DNA from: Sphingorhabdus rigui
Lineage (GTDB): Bacteria; Pseudomonadota; Alphaproteobacteria; Sphingomonadales; Sphingomonadaceae
DNA: 64,000 nt
Assembly: GCF_014196595.1 (NCBI RefSeq)
Contig: NZ_JACIEA010000001.1
Span: forward strand, 374,845-438,844
Direction: 5' to 3'
Shown: positions 1 to 8,490 of the stretch, piece by piece
How positions within the stretch are numbered: position 1 is the first letter of the stretch
Layout: every line of letters starts with the position of its first letter
Program-made: the position numbers and the translations under genes
Notes under the pieces: model-generated
Databases searched by the model: none
Seen by the model: only the letters and a program-made list of their open reading frames with translations
Told to the model about the DNA's origin: nothing

Positions 1-1
1 C

Positions 2-535
2 GCACCACAGCAACAGCCATCTGCGCCGACGATCACCAGCATAGCGCCATCGTCTGGCACGACCGCTGGCGGTACGAGCGTTGTGATCACGGGAACAGAC
101 CTGACGGGTGCTACCGTGAACTTTGGTTCAACAGCAGCAACGTCGGTTGTCGTAAACAGCGCAACGCAAGTTACCGCGGTATCGCCAGCCGGTTCGGCGG
201 GAGCCGCTGACGTTTCGGTGACCACGTCGGCGGGTACTGCAACATTGAGCAGTGCATTTACCTATGTCGCACCACAGCAACAGCCATCTGCGCCGACGAT
301 CACCAGCATAGCGCCATCGTCTGGCACGACCGCTGGCGGTACGAGCGTTGTGATCACGGGAACGGACCTGACGGGTGCTACCGTGAACTTTGGTTCAACA
401 GCAGCAACGTCGGTTGTCGTAAACAGCGCAACACAAGTTACCGCGGTATCGCCAGCCGGTTCGGCGGGAGCGGTTGACGTTTCGGTGACCACTTCGGCAG
501 GTACTGCAACATTGAGCAGTGCGTTTACCTATGTC
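2..535 (+). repeat. Two tandem 267-bp coding repeats (IPT/TIG domains)
   Basis: Units at 2-268 and 269-535 are almost identical at the DNA level, and the register GCACCACA(G/A)CAACAG recurs at 2, 269 and 536. Near-identity including synonymous positions suggests recent duplication or gene conversion. The array probably continues to the left of the window. Confidence 0.9.
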
Positions 536-3328
536 GCACCACAACAACAGCAGGCGGCGCCGACAACGGCAAACCTCTCGGGCGTTGCTGTGGCATATAA
601 CACCGCGACCGCCATTGACTTGACCAGCTCGATCACGGGTTCGGCGACGGGCATTGCAGTGGCAACGGCCCCAGCACATGGCACGACCAGTGTTGCTGGC
701 AACGTCGTCACCTACACGCCAACAGCGGGCTATTATGGTGCAGACAGCTTTACGTTTACCGCAACAGGTCCAGGCGGCACATCTGCACCTGCGACCGTGT
801 CGTTGACCGTTGCAACGCCTGTAGCACCAGCAACCGCAGATCGTTCCGGCATTGCTGTTGCCTATGGCAGCACTGGCACTGCGGTTGACCTCTCAAGCTC
901 CGTCTCCGGCATTGCATCGAGCATTGCAGTGGCAACGGCCCCTGCACATGGCACGACCAGCGTTACAGGTCTCGTCATCACCTACACACCAACAGCGGGC
1001 TATTATGGTGCAGACAGCTTTACGTTTACCGCAACAGGTCCAGGCGGCACATCTGCACCTGCGACCGTGTCGTTGACCGTTGCGACCCCGGCGGCACCTG
1101 TCGTTGCGGCCCGCTCGGGCGTGGCGGTAGCGTTCAACAGCAATGGCACTGCGGTTGACCTTTCAAGCTCAGTATCCGGCATTGCATCGAGCATTGCAGT
1201 GGCAACGGCCCCTGCACATGGCACGACCAGCGTTACAGGTCTCGTCATCACCTACACGCCAACAGCGGGCTATTATGGCGCAGACAGCTTTACGTTTACC
1301 GCAACAGGTCCGGGTGGCACATCTGCTCCTGCGACCGTGTCGTTGACCGTTGCGACCCCGGCGGCACCTGCCGTTGCGGCCCGCTCGGGCGTGGCGGTAG
1401 CGTTCAACAGCAATGGCACTGCGGTTGACCTTTCAAGCTCAGTATCCGGCATTGCATCGAGCATTGCAGTGGCAACGGCCCCTGCACATGGCACGACCAG
1501 TGTTGCTGGCAACGTCGTCACCTACACGCCAGCAGCGGGCTATTATGGTGCAGACAGCTTTACGTTTACCGCAACAGGTCCAGGCGGCACATCTGCCCCT
1601 GCAAGCGTTGCACTGACCGTTGCGACCCCAGCGGCACCTGTCGTTGCGGCCCGCTCGGGCGTGGCGGTAGCGTTCAACAGCCAAGGCACCCCGATTGATC
1701 TTTCGAGTTCAGTGTCGGGTGTTGCATCGAGCATCTCGATTGTTACCCCACCTGCACGCGGAACCACGCGGATCGCTGGCAACGTTGTGACCTACACACC
1801 TAATGCAGATACATTTGGTGCAGACAGCTTCGCCTATACTGCAACAGGTCCCGGCGGCACATCTGCACCTGCAACCGTGTCGTTGACCGTGGCGGGCTCT
1901 GCCCCGCGCGTACAACCACAAAGCGGCAGCACCAGCGATGGCCAGATGGTCAGCATTGAGTTGACCCGTGGCGCAGCCATTGGTCCGTTCACAGCAGCAC
2001 AGGTCGTCAGCGTCAGCCCTGCGAATGCAGCGACGACCAGCATCACGTCAACGGGCGATGGTGCGGCCCGTCGTTACTTTGTCGAAGCCACACCTGCCGC
2101 CCGCTTTGGCGGAACGATCACCATCAACTACACACTGACCAACGCCTTTGGTGTTTCACCGGTGGGTGTGGTGACCTTGACTGTTGCAGCACGACCTGAT
2201 CCGTCCAACGATCCCAAGGTCCGTGCTTTGACCGATGCGCAGGTGCAAGCCACACGCCAGTTCGGTCGCAGCCAGATCGCGAACTTCATGCGCCGCAACG
2301 AACAACTGCACAGCGGCCGTGCGCGGTTATCGCAGAACATCAGCGTCAACATTATCGATCCGACCCGCGAACGTCGTCCCGAAGACAGCATGGCCGCTGC
2401 GGCCATGCCAAAGCGTGACAGCGATAAGCCGGACGTAACCGAATCCCACTACGCAGCACCCGCCGCACCGGACGAGAAGCCAGCTGGCGTACTTGGTGCA
2501 ATGTCGATGTGGGTCAGCGGTGCGATCGATATCGCAACGCGCGATGCCAGCAGCTTTGCACCAAAGCTGTCGGCTACCACGCAAGGCATTAGCGGCGGCG
2601 TAGACTTCCAGATCAGCAAGCGCACCGCGATTGGCTTTGGCGCAGGCTATGGCAATGTCAGCTCTCATATCAATGCCAAGACAGCCGAGCTTGATGCCAC
2701 CAGCAACCTGGTTGCGGTCTATGGCAGCACCAAGCTGTTCGAGAACGGTTTTGTCGATGCGGTTGTTGGACGCGGGTTCCTGGACTACAAGACGCGCCGG
2801 CGCATCGATGACACGGAACTGACCGCGCTTGGCAGCCGGACTGGCACCATGAACCTGGCCGCCATCTCGTTCGGCTTCAACAAGCAGGTCGAAGACCTCG
2901 ACTGGTCGTTCTACAGCAAGCTTGAATACATGGATGCAAAGCTTGCCGCCTATACCGAGACGAGCGGTGGATCACGCAATAACCTGCACCTGTCTGCACT
3001 GGACGACACATCGTACAGCGCAGGACTAGGGTTCCGTCTACAAAAGGCTTTTGCCACCGGCATCGGCATAGTCACGCCGCGCTTGCGCAGTGAGTTTGGT
3101 CGTGAATTTGGCAAGGCTAACGTGCAGTATGTCGACTATGCCGACATCGCTGGCACCACATCACGCGGCATTCAGGGACGCCTCAATGAACAAAATTTCT
3201 ATCAGACCTCGATCGGCACGATGATCGACCTGAAGAGCGACTGGTCATTCGATCTGGAATATGCGCTGACGTACAACAGTGCGACATTGACCTCAGGCAT
3301 CAAGGTGCAGTTGTCACGGCCTTTCTAA
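2..3328 (+). CDS. Repeat-rich autotransporter adhesin (5' truncated by window edge)
   Basis: The reading frame is open from the first bases, so the N-terminus and signal peptide lie outside the window; the first in-window ATG (83) falls inside a repeat and is not the true start. In order it holds two near-identical IPT/TIG-type Ig-like domains (89 aa each), five cadherin/Ig-like units of about 90 aa sharing a G-x-D-S-F-x-(F/Y)-T-A-T-G-P-G-G core, one diverged Ig-like domain (about 1894-2185), a charged linker, and a C-terminal beta-barrel of about 270 aa (about 2500-3328) that ends in Phe, as outer-membrane barrels do. This is the layout of a type Va autotransporter: repeats exposed as a stalk, barrel anchored in the outer membrane. 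A role in adhesion or biofilm formation is inferred from the domain types. Ligand unknown. Confidence 0.85.
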   Translation, partial: APQQQPSAPTITSIAPSSGTTAGGTSVVITGTDLTGATVNFGSTAATSVVVNSATQVTAVSPAGSAGAADVSVTTSAGTATLSSAFTYVAPQQQPSAPTITSIAPSSGTTAGGTSVVITGTDLTGATVNFGSTAATSVVVNSATQVTAVSPAGSAGAVDVSVTTSAGTATLSSAFTYVAPQQQQAAPTTANLSGVAVAYNTATAIDLTSSITGSATGIAVATAPAHGTTSVAGNVVTYTPTAGYYGADSFTFTATGPGGTSAPATVSLTVATPVAPATADRSGIAVAYGSTGTAVDLSSSVSGIASSIAVATAPAHGTTSVTGLVITYTPTAGYYGADSFTFTATGPGGTSAPATVSLTVATPAAPVVAARSGVAVAFNSNGTAVDLSSSVSGIASSIAVATAPAHGTTSVTGLVITYTPTAGYYGADSFTFTATGPGGTSAPATVSLTVATPAAPAVAARSGVAVAFNSNGTAVDLSSSVSGIASSIAVATAPAHGTTSVAGNVVTYTPAAGYYGADSFTFTATGPGGTSAPASVALTVATPAAPVVAARSGVAVAFNSQGTPIDLSSSVSGVASSISIVTPPARGTTRIAGNVVTYTPNADTFGADSFAYTATGPGGTSAPATVSLTVAGSAPRVQPQSGSTSDGQMVSIELTRGAAIGPFTAAQVVSVSPANAATTSITSTGDGAARRYFVEATPAARFGGTITINYTLTNAFGVSPVGVVTLTVAARPDPSNDPKVRALTDAQVQATRQFGRSQIANFMRRNEQLHSGRARLSQNISVNIIDPTRERRPEDSMAAAAMPKRDSDKPDVTESHYAAPAAPDEKPAGVLGAMSMWVSGAIDIATRDASSFAPKLSATTQGISGGVDFQISKRTAIGFGAGYGNVSSHINAKTAELDATSNLVAVYGSTKLFENGFVDAVVGRGFLDYKTRRRIDDTELTALGSRTGTMNLAAISFGFNKQVEDLDWSFYSKLEYMDAKLAAYTETSGGSRNNLHLSALDDTSYSAGLGFRLQKAFATGIGIVTPRLRSEFGREFGKANVQYVDYADIAGTTSRGIQGRLNEQNFYQTSIGTMIDLKSDWSFDLEYALTYNSATLTSGIKVQLSRPF
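566..1893 (+). repeat. Five tandem ~270-bp coding repeats (cadherin/Ig-like domains)
   Basis: The core CAGACAGCTT recurs at 741, 1011, 1281, 1551 and 1821, exactly 270 bp apart. Units 2-4 are nearly identical in DNA, unit 1 is one codon shorter at its start, and unit 5 is clearly diverged. The copy number is likely to vary between strains by slippage or recombination. Confidence 0.9.
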
Positions 3329-3353
3329 AACGCCGCACTCCACATAACATTAT

Positions 3354-3416
3354 CCCGGCCCTGTATTGCAAAGACCCTCGGCTCACGAGCTGAGGTCGAT
3401 GCGGTGCAGGGCCGGG
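3354..3416. terminator. Nested inverted repeat after the autotransporter gene
   Basis: CCCGGCCCTG (3354-3363) pairs perfectly with CAGGGCCGGG (3407-3416). An inner near-perfect stem, CTCGGCTC/GAGCTGAG, sits within it. It lies 25 bp after the stop codon. The following T-run is weak (TTGATTTTAG), so terminator function is likely but not certain. Confidence 0.55.
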
Positions 3417-3606
3417 TTGATTTTAGGGTATGTGTAAGTGTGAAGCAGACTCTGCCTCCGCCACAGATTGATTCATGTGCATCAGATGCGGTGAACCAAG
3501 GGTATAGCGCGCCTGCTGGATGCTATTTGTACGACCCGTTGCCTGAATAGTAATCAACTATAAAATAACATTTAACATCAATTCTAATGTGAATGTGACA
3601 CAGATT

Positions 3607-3618
3607 TCACAATTGTGA
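3607..3618. promoter_or_regulatory. 12-bp perfect palindrome in AT-rich promoter region
   Basis: TCACAATTGTGA is a perfect palindrome within a markedly AT-rich stretch (about 3540-3640), about 120 bp upstream of the lipoprotein start. No other gene is visible between 3329 and 3738, so this gap probably holds the promoter and a regulator site. The regulator is unknown. The half-sites resemble CRP/FNR-type TGTGA, but the spacing is not that of a CRP site. Confidence 0.35.
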
Positions 3619-3738
3619 GTTTGCATTACTCTATTTTGTTCTGCCATGCCGGTGCACAGCGGGGATTGGGGTATAATAGCCAAGCGGCATCATGCCCTCC
3701 CTGCATGACAAAGTTACAATGCATTCAGCGGGGAAAAT

Positions 3739-5190
3739 ATGCCATTGCGTTTCGTACAGGGGCCTTTCAGCCTTGTGATTTTAATTGCACTGGCCAGTTC
3801 AGGCTGTGCGCCTGTCCACATGCAGGGCGCGATGAAGAATGTTGGCCGAACCGCCGAAGCTGACAGCTTCGCTTCTGTCCGCAACAGCCCGCTGTCAGCC
3901 GCCGCCCATTATGCCACGGCTATGGGATTCCTAAGTGGGCCATCCGTCACGCGCGGCGACCTTGAAATGGCGTTAAGCGGTTTTCAAACCGCTGCCCGAT
4001 TGGCGCCGGATCTTTGGGAGCCGCTCGCGGGGGCCGCATTAACATCATACCAGCTGGGCAATGTCCGCGAGGCGATGAACCAGATGGCGCAAGCGATTGA
4101 ACGTCGCGGCGAAGCTGGGCCAATGGCTGTGCCCATGGCATTGCTGGCATATCGTGCGGGGGAACCGGAATTCGCCCGGGCTGCTTTGGAACGCGCAGAC
4201 CGAACCGGTGACTTGGACATGGTTGGGTTAAACTTTCTGGATGCTGCGTTTGCAGGTACCGGCTGGCGTCCTGCGTCAACGTCTCCCTCGTCGTCCAGCG
4301 TTCCCATTATTCAGCAGGCTGACGCCGGTACGGGCAACGCAGCAGCCAGCGCTGCCGGTGACGACGGACCAGGCGTAGTCATCGAAGCTTATCTGATCCG
4401 AGAAACCCGCGGCTCATCGGGAAATCGTGGACTGAATCTGCTCGATGGGCTCTCTGTGCAGTTCGGCGGAACGTTACTCAATTACAGTTACGATTTGGCA
4501 GCGGACAGCGCTGATACGAAGACAGGCAACCTCAGTATCACCGCACCAGCCATCAATTATTCGCTTAATCTGGCGTCGAACAGCCAATCGCACGTCACGC
4601 TTGAAGCAAGCCCGGTTGTCCTTGCCCGCGAAGGCAAGAAGTCCAAATTTGCCGAAGGCGGATCCGTGCTAATCGTTCCCCTTTCGGACCGTAGCCAGCC
4701 AATCGAACGCGATGTCGGCGTAACATTGGAAGTCACACCACAGCGCATTGGTGCAACCGACGTCGATCTCGACGTCGTTTTGGAAATGTCGAACATTACA
4801 GGACAATCATCGGTGAATGTCGGGCGTGGGGCAAGCATCCTCGAGACGGACAAAACCCATGTCGAGGTGTCGGTCAAACTGCCTTATGGCAAGGCGATCG
4901 TGGTCGGATCGGGAGACTCGCTGAATCGGCGGAGCACGAACAGCCGTTCCATAACGCCGGTTGCGATACCGGGACTTTCGCGGCGGGGCCTGTCGGTTGA
5001 CCGCCGTGAGGTGCTCGTCGTGCTTACAGCGCGTGCACCCAATAGCGATAACCGGGCGTCGCGTAGCCCTTCGGAATGGAGTCAAATATTGTTTGGCGCG
5101 ACTTTGTCTTCGTCCAAGCAATACGGACGACGTCCCTCCGAAACGCCAGCGCCGTCGTTCCAAATGTTATTACCGTCCAAGTTAAATTGA
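3739..5190 (+). CDS. TPR lipoprotein with secretin-like C-terminal core
   Basis: 483 aa. A short hydrophobic N-terminus ends in a lipobox (LASSGC, Cys23), so an outer-membrane lipoprotein is predicted. Residues about 50-165 are alanine-rich and helical with TPR character. Residues about 205-435 carry the hallmarks of the secretin C-domain: V-x-I-E-A-Y-L-I-x-E, a segment starting SPVVLAREGKK, DVGVTLEVTPQRI, and a final block rising to EVLVVLTARAP. The N0/N1 domains of normal type II/III/IV-pilus secretins are absent; the TPR part takes their place. No other secretion or pilus genes are nearby. ATG 3739 follows GCGGGGAAAAT. It is separated by 91 bp from the next secreted-protein gene, with which it may be cotranscribed. 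The family assignment is by motif; the function is unknown. Confidence 0.7.
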   Translation: MPLRFVQGPFSLVILIALASSGCAPVHMQGAMKNVGRTAEADSFASVRNSPLSAAAHYATAMGFLSGPSVTRGDLEMALSGFQTAARLAPDLWEPLAGAALTSYQLGNVREAMNQMAQAIERRGEAGPMAVPMALLAYRAGEPEFARAALERADRTGDLDMVGLNFLDAAFAGTGWRPASTSPSSSSVPIIQQADAGTGNAAASAAGDDGPGVVIEAYLIRETRGSSGNRGLNLLDGLSVQFGGTLLNYSYDLAADSADTKTGNLSITAPAINYSLNLASNSQSHVTLEASPVVLAREGKKSKFAEGGSVLIVPLSDRSQPIERDVGVTLEVTPQRIGATDVDLDVVLEMSNITGQSSVNVGRGASILETDKTHVEVSVKLPYGKAIVVGSGDSLNRRSTNSRSITPVAIPGLSRRGLSVDRREVLVVLTARAPNSDNRASRSPSEWSQILFGATLSSSKQYGRRPSETPAPSFQMLLPSKLN

Positions 5191-5281
5191 TACGTGATTG
5201 TAATGTCACCCGTTCGGTGCGCAAACAGACAATATCTGGACAAAAAAAGTGAATTAATGACGATTTGTCAGGGGAAATATT

Positions 5282-6460
5282 ATGAAAAATAGAAAATTAT
5301 TTAAAGTTCTTATGGGTTCTTTACTTATCGGATCTCCAGTAACCGCGTTTGCGCAGGACATTGGAGCGAACGCCAGTGCGTATGCCGATTATGAGGCCAG
5401 TGTCGACGACATGAATGCGTCTTATCAAAGCTATTTCGGGGTTACCAGTGCGACAGGCAGCGACGATGTGGTTTACAATATGTCGTTCAACAATGGTGGC
5501 AATCTCTACCAAGACAATGTGAACGTAGTTCCTAATCCAGTGAACTTCACCGGCAAGACTGCGGCGCAGAAAATCGGCTACGCAAGCGATTTATGTGCCT
5601 CACAAGTCGCGTATAATACGCTTAAGGCAAAAGGCGTTGCTTTGTCTGACGAACAGGAAGCCCGATATGAGCGCGTTCGGGACAAATTCTGTCTTTTGGT
5701 CAGCCGGGCGGCGAAGCTCCAGCAGCGGATTGAAAAGTTCAATGAAATTAAAGACAATGGAATAACCTTATTTCAACGCTACGCCCGGGCGACGCCGAGC
5801 TATGACGGGCATGACCGTACCATTCAAATGGGACTGCAGTTGCAATTTTACCCGTTCATCTCGGGTGTTTGCGGTTCACCAGACGGTGACCAGACAACGA
5901 CGATCACGACAGAGCTAGATTATTGTAAAAAGAACATGAAGTCCGTTGCCTCCGGACTTGGCTCAAAGGGGCTCGACAAAAACAAGCTTGAAGAGCGCTT
6001 TGTCTATGCGTCATGGTTGCAATGGTCAGATGATGGTCGCCAACCACTCAACGTCGTCAAGCGGCTGCGTGAGATGAAGGGTTCAGATACCGGATCGTGC
6101 GGAAAAATTATCCCCATCAAAATCATTTATGGCGGGCATGTGACCGCGACGCTGTATCTTGGTGTTGACAGCATTGATGGCGATACGATCAAGCTCAAAG
6201 CCTGTGCAGTTTTCCATTATAGCGGCGACGACAAGACGGTTGGCTTGGGGACAATTTCGTTCACCGCGCCGTTCGGTTATCTTGGCCAGTTGGAAGCCAT
6301 GCGCGACAAGGCCAAGGATAATGTCTCCGCCAAGGTTGAAAGCAAGATCGATGCACGGGTCAGCAACCTTTTGGGCGACAAGAGCAAAATGCAGAGCATG
6401 CTCTACACGATCGATAAAATGAAGACATTGATGGAAACGATTAAGCAGCAAGCTGCATAA
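5282..6460 (+). CDS. Unrecognised secreted protein
   Basis: 392 aa. A clear Sec signal peptide (basic MKNRK, hydrophobic core, predicted cleavage after AFA, residue 24) indicates export to the periplasm or beyond. The mature part starts with an Ala/Ser/Tyr/Asp-rich region, contains several Cys residues that could form disulfides, a central charged helical stretch, and a C-terminal helical, Lys-rich segment that looks coiled-coil. No domain is recognised. The start follows a good ribosome site (AGGGGAAA). The upstream gap and first codons are AT-rich compared with the neighbours. Its position after the secretin-like lipoprotein suggests a joint cell-surface role, but this is only positional inference. 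Confidence 0.7.
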   Translation: MKNRKLFKVLMGSLLIGSPVTAFAQDIGANASAYADYEASVDDMNASYQSYFGVTSATGSDDVVYNMSFNNGGNLYQDNVNVVPNPVNFTGKTAAQKIGYASDLCASQVAYNTLKAKGVALSDEQEARYERVRDKFCLLVSRAAKLQQRIEKFNEIKDNGITLFQRYARATPSYDGHDRTIQMGLQLQFYPFISGVCGSPDGDQTTTITTELDYCKKNMKSVASGLGSKGLDKNKLEERFVYASWLQWSDDGRQPLNVVKRLREMKGSDTGSCGKIIPIKIIYGGHVTATLYLGVDSIDGDTIKLKACAVFHYSGDDKTVGLGTISFTAPFGYLGQLEAMRDKAKDNVSAKVESKIDARVSNLLGDKSKMQSMLYTIDKMKTLMETIKQQAA

Positions 6461-6481
6461 TCGGATTGCTGCTTCACGCGT

Positions 6482-6522
6482 TTGACGCCGCCATTGCACA
6501 CATGGTGCCTCGGCGGCGTCAA
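6482..6522. terminator. Long hairpin between convergent genes
   Basis: TTGACGCCGCC (6482-6492) and GGCGGCGTCAA (6512-6522) are a perfect 11-bp inverted repeat with a further GCAC/GTGC pair in the loop. It sits between the ends of a + and a - strand gene, so it probably terminates both. Confidence 0.6.
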
Positions 6523-6559
6523 CGGGGCCAAATGTCCCCCCAATCCTTAAAGTGCGGGC

Positions 6560-8392
6560 TTATTTCGCCCGCGCGGCGATCCATTCATCGACCCGGCGTT
6601 CCAGAATGGACAAGGGTTGCGAACCCGACGCGATCAAAAGGTCGTGGAAACCCTTGATGTCGAATTTTGCGCCAAGCGCAGCCTCGGCCTTTTTGCGCTC
6701 CGCCATGATCTTGAGCATGCCGATTTTGTAGCCAGTGGCTTGCCCGGGCAATGTGATATAGCGGCGTACTTCGGAACGTGACCGTTCAATCGGCTGCCGT
6801 CCCGTCGTGTTCATATAGGTTACGGCTTGGTCCTCGGTCCAACCCAGCGCGTGGATGCCCGTGTCGGTGACGAGACGCGCTGCACGGAACAGCTCTGCAT
6901 CGAGCCGCATGAAATCAGCCGCAATGTCCGGAAACGCATTCATTTCCTTGCACAATGCTTCGGCATATAGGCCCCAGCCTTCGCCGAACGCGACATAGCC
7001 AGTGACCGAACGAAATTTGGGCCCGCCTTGCTGCCGCACCTGAATGTCACCCTGGGTGTTGTGGCCGGGAACCGCTTCATGACACATGAGCGTGTACAGC
7101 GCCGCTGGATCGGGGGTCGTACCCACAAGATGCACATAGGTGCGGGCGGGGCGCTTGCCATCGGGGCTTGGTGCCGACGCGTGCGCGGCACCGCCGGCGA
7201 CTTCGCTGAACGCAGGTTCGCGCACCACCTCAATGCCGAAAGCTGGCGTCATGCCGAAATAGGCGGGCAGCAGCGTGCGCGTTTTGGCGACAAAGGCATT
7301 TGCGGTGGCGAGATATTCGGCACGCGCGGCATCGTCAAAAGGCTTGGGCGGATATAGCTTGGCGCGTTCGGCATAAAAAGCGCTGCGGTCCTTGAACCCT
7401 GCCTTTTGTGCGAGGGCGTCTTGTTCTGCTTCAATGCGCGCCACTTCCTGAAGACCAATTTTGTGAATTTGGTCTGCGGTATAGTCCGTTGTCGTATTGA
7501 GCTTCAGTTCGTTGGCGTAATAGTCCGCACCGCCGGGAAGCGAAATGGCGCCAACGCGGCCGCTTGGCGCAGCTGGCAAGCTTGCCTTGCCCCATGCAAT
7601 CACCCGGCCATAAGCAGGCTTCAGGTCAAGAATGGCCGCCCGCGCTTCGGCGAGCATGGCATCTGCATCGCCGCGCGAGATTTTGCCCGCGGTTACCAAT
7701 GCTTCGGTCTTGGCCTGAACGTCTGCCCAAAGCGCCGAGTCGGGTCCGGCCGTGAATGGCGCGCCGCTGGTGAGCTTCTCGCTGCCGGAAATGACGGACT
7801 CGACCTGAAATTTCGGTGCGCGAATGCCAGCGCGTTCGCTCGCTTGCGTGCGCTCAATCGCCATGTCCAGCACCGCAGGCATGCCGCGCAAACGGGCGAT
7901 GTAATTCTTGAGGTCCGTGACATCTGCGACCCCATGGGTGTTGACCAAAAAGTCTGCCAGCTGGCTGTGCACCGAATATAGACGCGAGTAGAAAGGCGGG
8001 CGGTAAATCCGGTTTGCTTCGCTCATGACAGCGCGGTCGGCTTCTAATGCCCAGATGTCGAAATTCACCTGTGCTTCGGGCGAAAGGTCGGCGCGGTTGA
8101 ATGCCGCTTTCATGCGGGCGACGCTTGCCTGACGCCATTTAACCTGTTCTGCTGCCGCTTTGTCGCTGATATCATTCCAGCGGTCACCGCCGTCCTTGAG
8201 GCCAAGGCGCGTTGCCACTTGCGGCTGTTGCTTGAGATATTCGCTGAATTCCGCATCCAGAAATGCGGTTAGCCGCGCATCTTCGCTCGCCATACCGACC
8301 GACGTGGCGGGGGTTTGGGCATATACAGCAGTGGCTGGCAAAATCAGGTTGGCACAGACGGCTGCGACACCCATTTTCAAAATGCTTTTCAT
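6560..8392 (-). CDS. DUF885 family secreted protein (putative metallopeptidase-like)
   Basis: 610 aa from ATG 8392, which has a GGAGAG site just upstream and begins a standard signal peptide (MKSILKMGVAAV..., cleavage near VYA-QT). The frame stays open further upstream to 8536, but that extension has no ribosome site and would bury the signal peptide. The DUF885 signature HEAVPGH is present in the C-terminal half, followed by N-T-Q, and a second conserved G-E-G-W-x-L-Y-A-E block comes soon after. The family is generally regarded as zinc-peptidase-like, but substrates are not established. It is divergent from the oxoprolinase gene with a 98-bp shared promoter gap. Periplasmic location is predicted. 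Confidence 0.85.
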   Translation of the reverse strand: MKSILKMGVAAVCANLILPATAVYAQTPATSVGMASEDARLTAFLDAEFSEYLKQQPQVATRLGLKDGGDRWNDISDKAAAEQVKWRQASVARMKAAFNRADLSPEAQVNFDIWALEADRAVMSEANRIYRPPFYSRLYSVHSQLADFLVNTHGVADVTDLKNYIARLRGMPAVLDMAIERTQASERAGIRAPKFQVESVISGSEKLTSGAPFTAGPDSALWADVQAKTEALVTAGKISRGDADAMLAEARAAILDLKPAYGRVIAWGKASLPAAPSGRVGAISLPGGADYYANELKLNTTTDYTADQIHKIGLQEVARIEAEQDALAQKAGFKDRSAFYAERAKLYPPKPFDDAARAEYLATANAFVAKTRTLLPAYFGMTPAFGIEVVREPAFSEVAGGAAHASAPSPDGKRPARTYVHLVGTTPDPAALYTLMCHEAVPGHNTQGDIQVRQQGGPKFRSVTGYVAFGEGWGLYAEALCKEMNAFPDIAADFMRLDAELFRAARLVTDTGIHALGWTEDQAVTYMNTTGRQPIERSRSEVRRYITLPGQATGYKIGMLKIMAERKKAEAALGAKFDIKGFHDLLIASGSQPLSILERRVDEWIAARAK

Positions 8393-8490
8393 AAACTCTC
8401 CATCTATTTGCGGTGGACCGTATGCCTGTGCGCCAGTCATGTGAAGCGATTTTAATGGCACGAAACTATACCAGCGGTTAGTCGGCGCAG

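Noticed and set aside
2-1893. Regular repeats that could be taken for a CRISPR-like array
   Set aside because: The period is 267-270 bp, the units are in one open frame and translate into Ig-like domains, and there are no short repeat/unique spacer units.
3590-3618. A classical CRP site in the TGTGACACAGATTTCACA stretch
   Set aside because: The two half-sites are separated by eight bases instead of six, so the symmetric consensus is not met.
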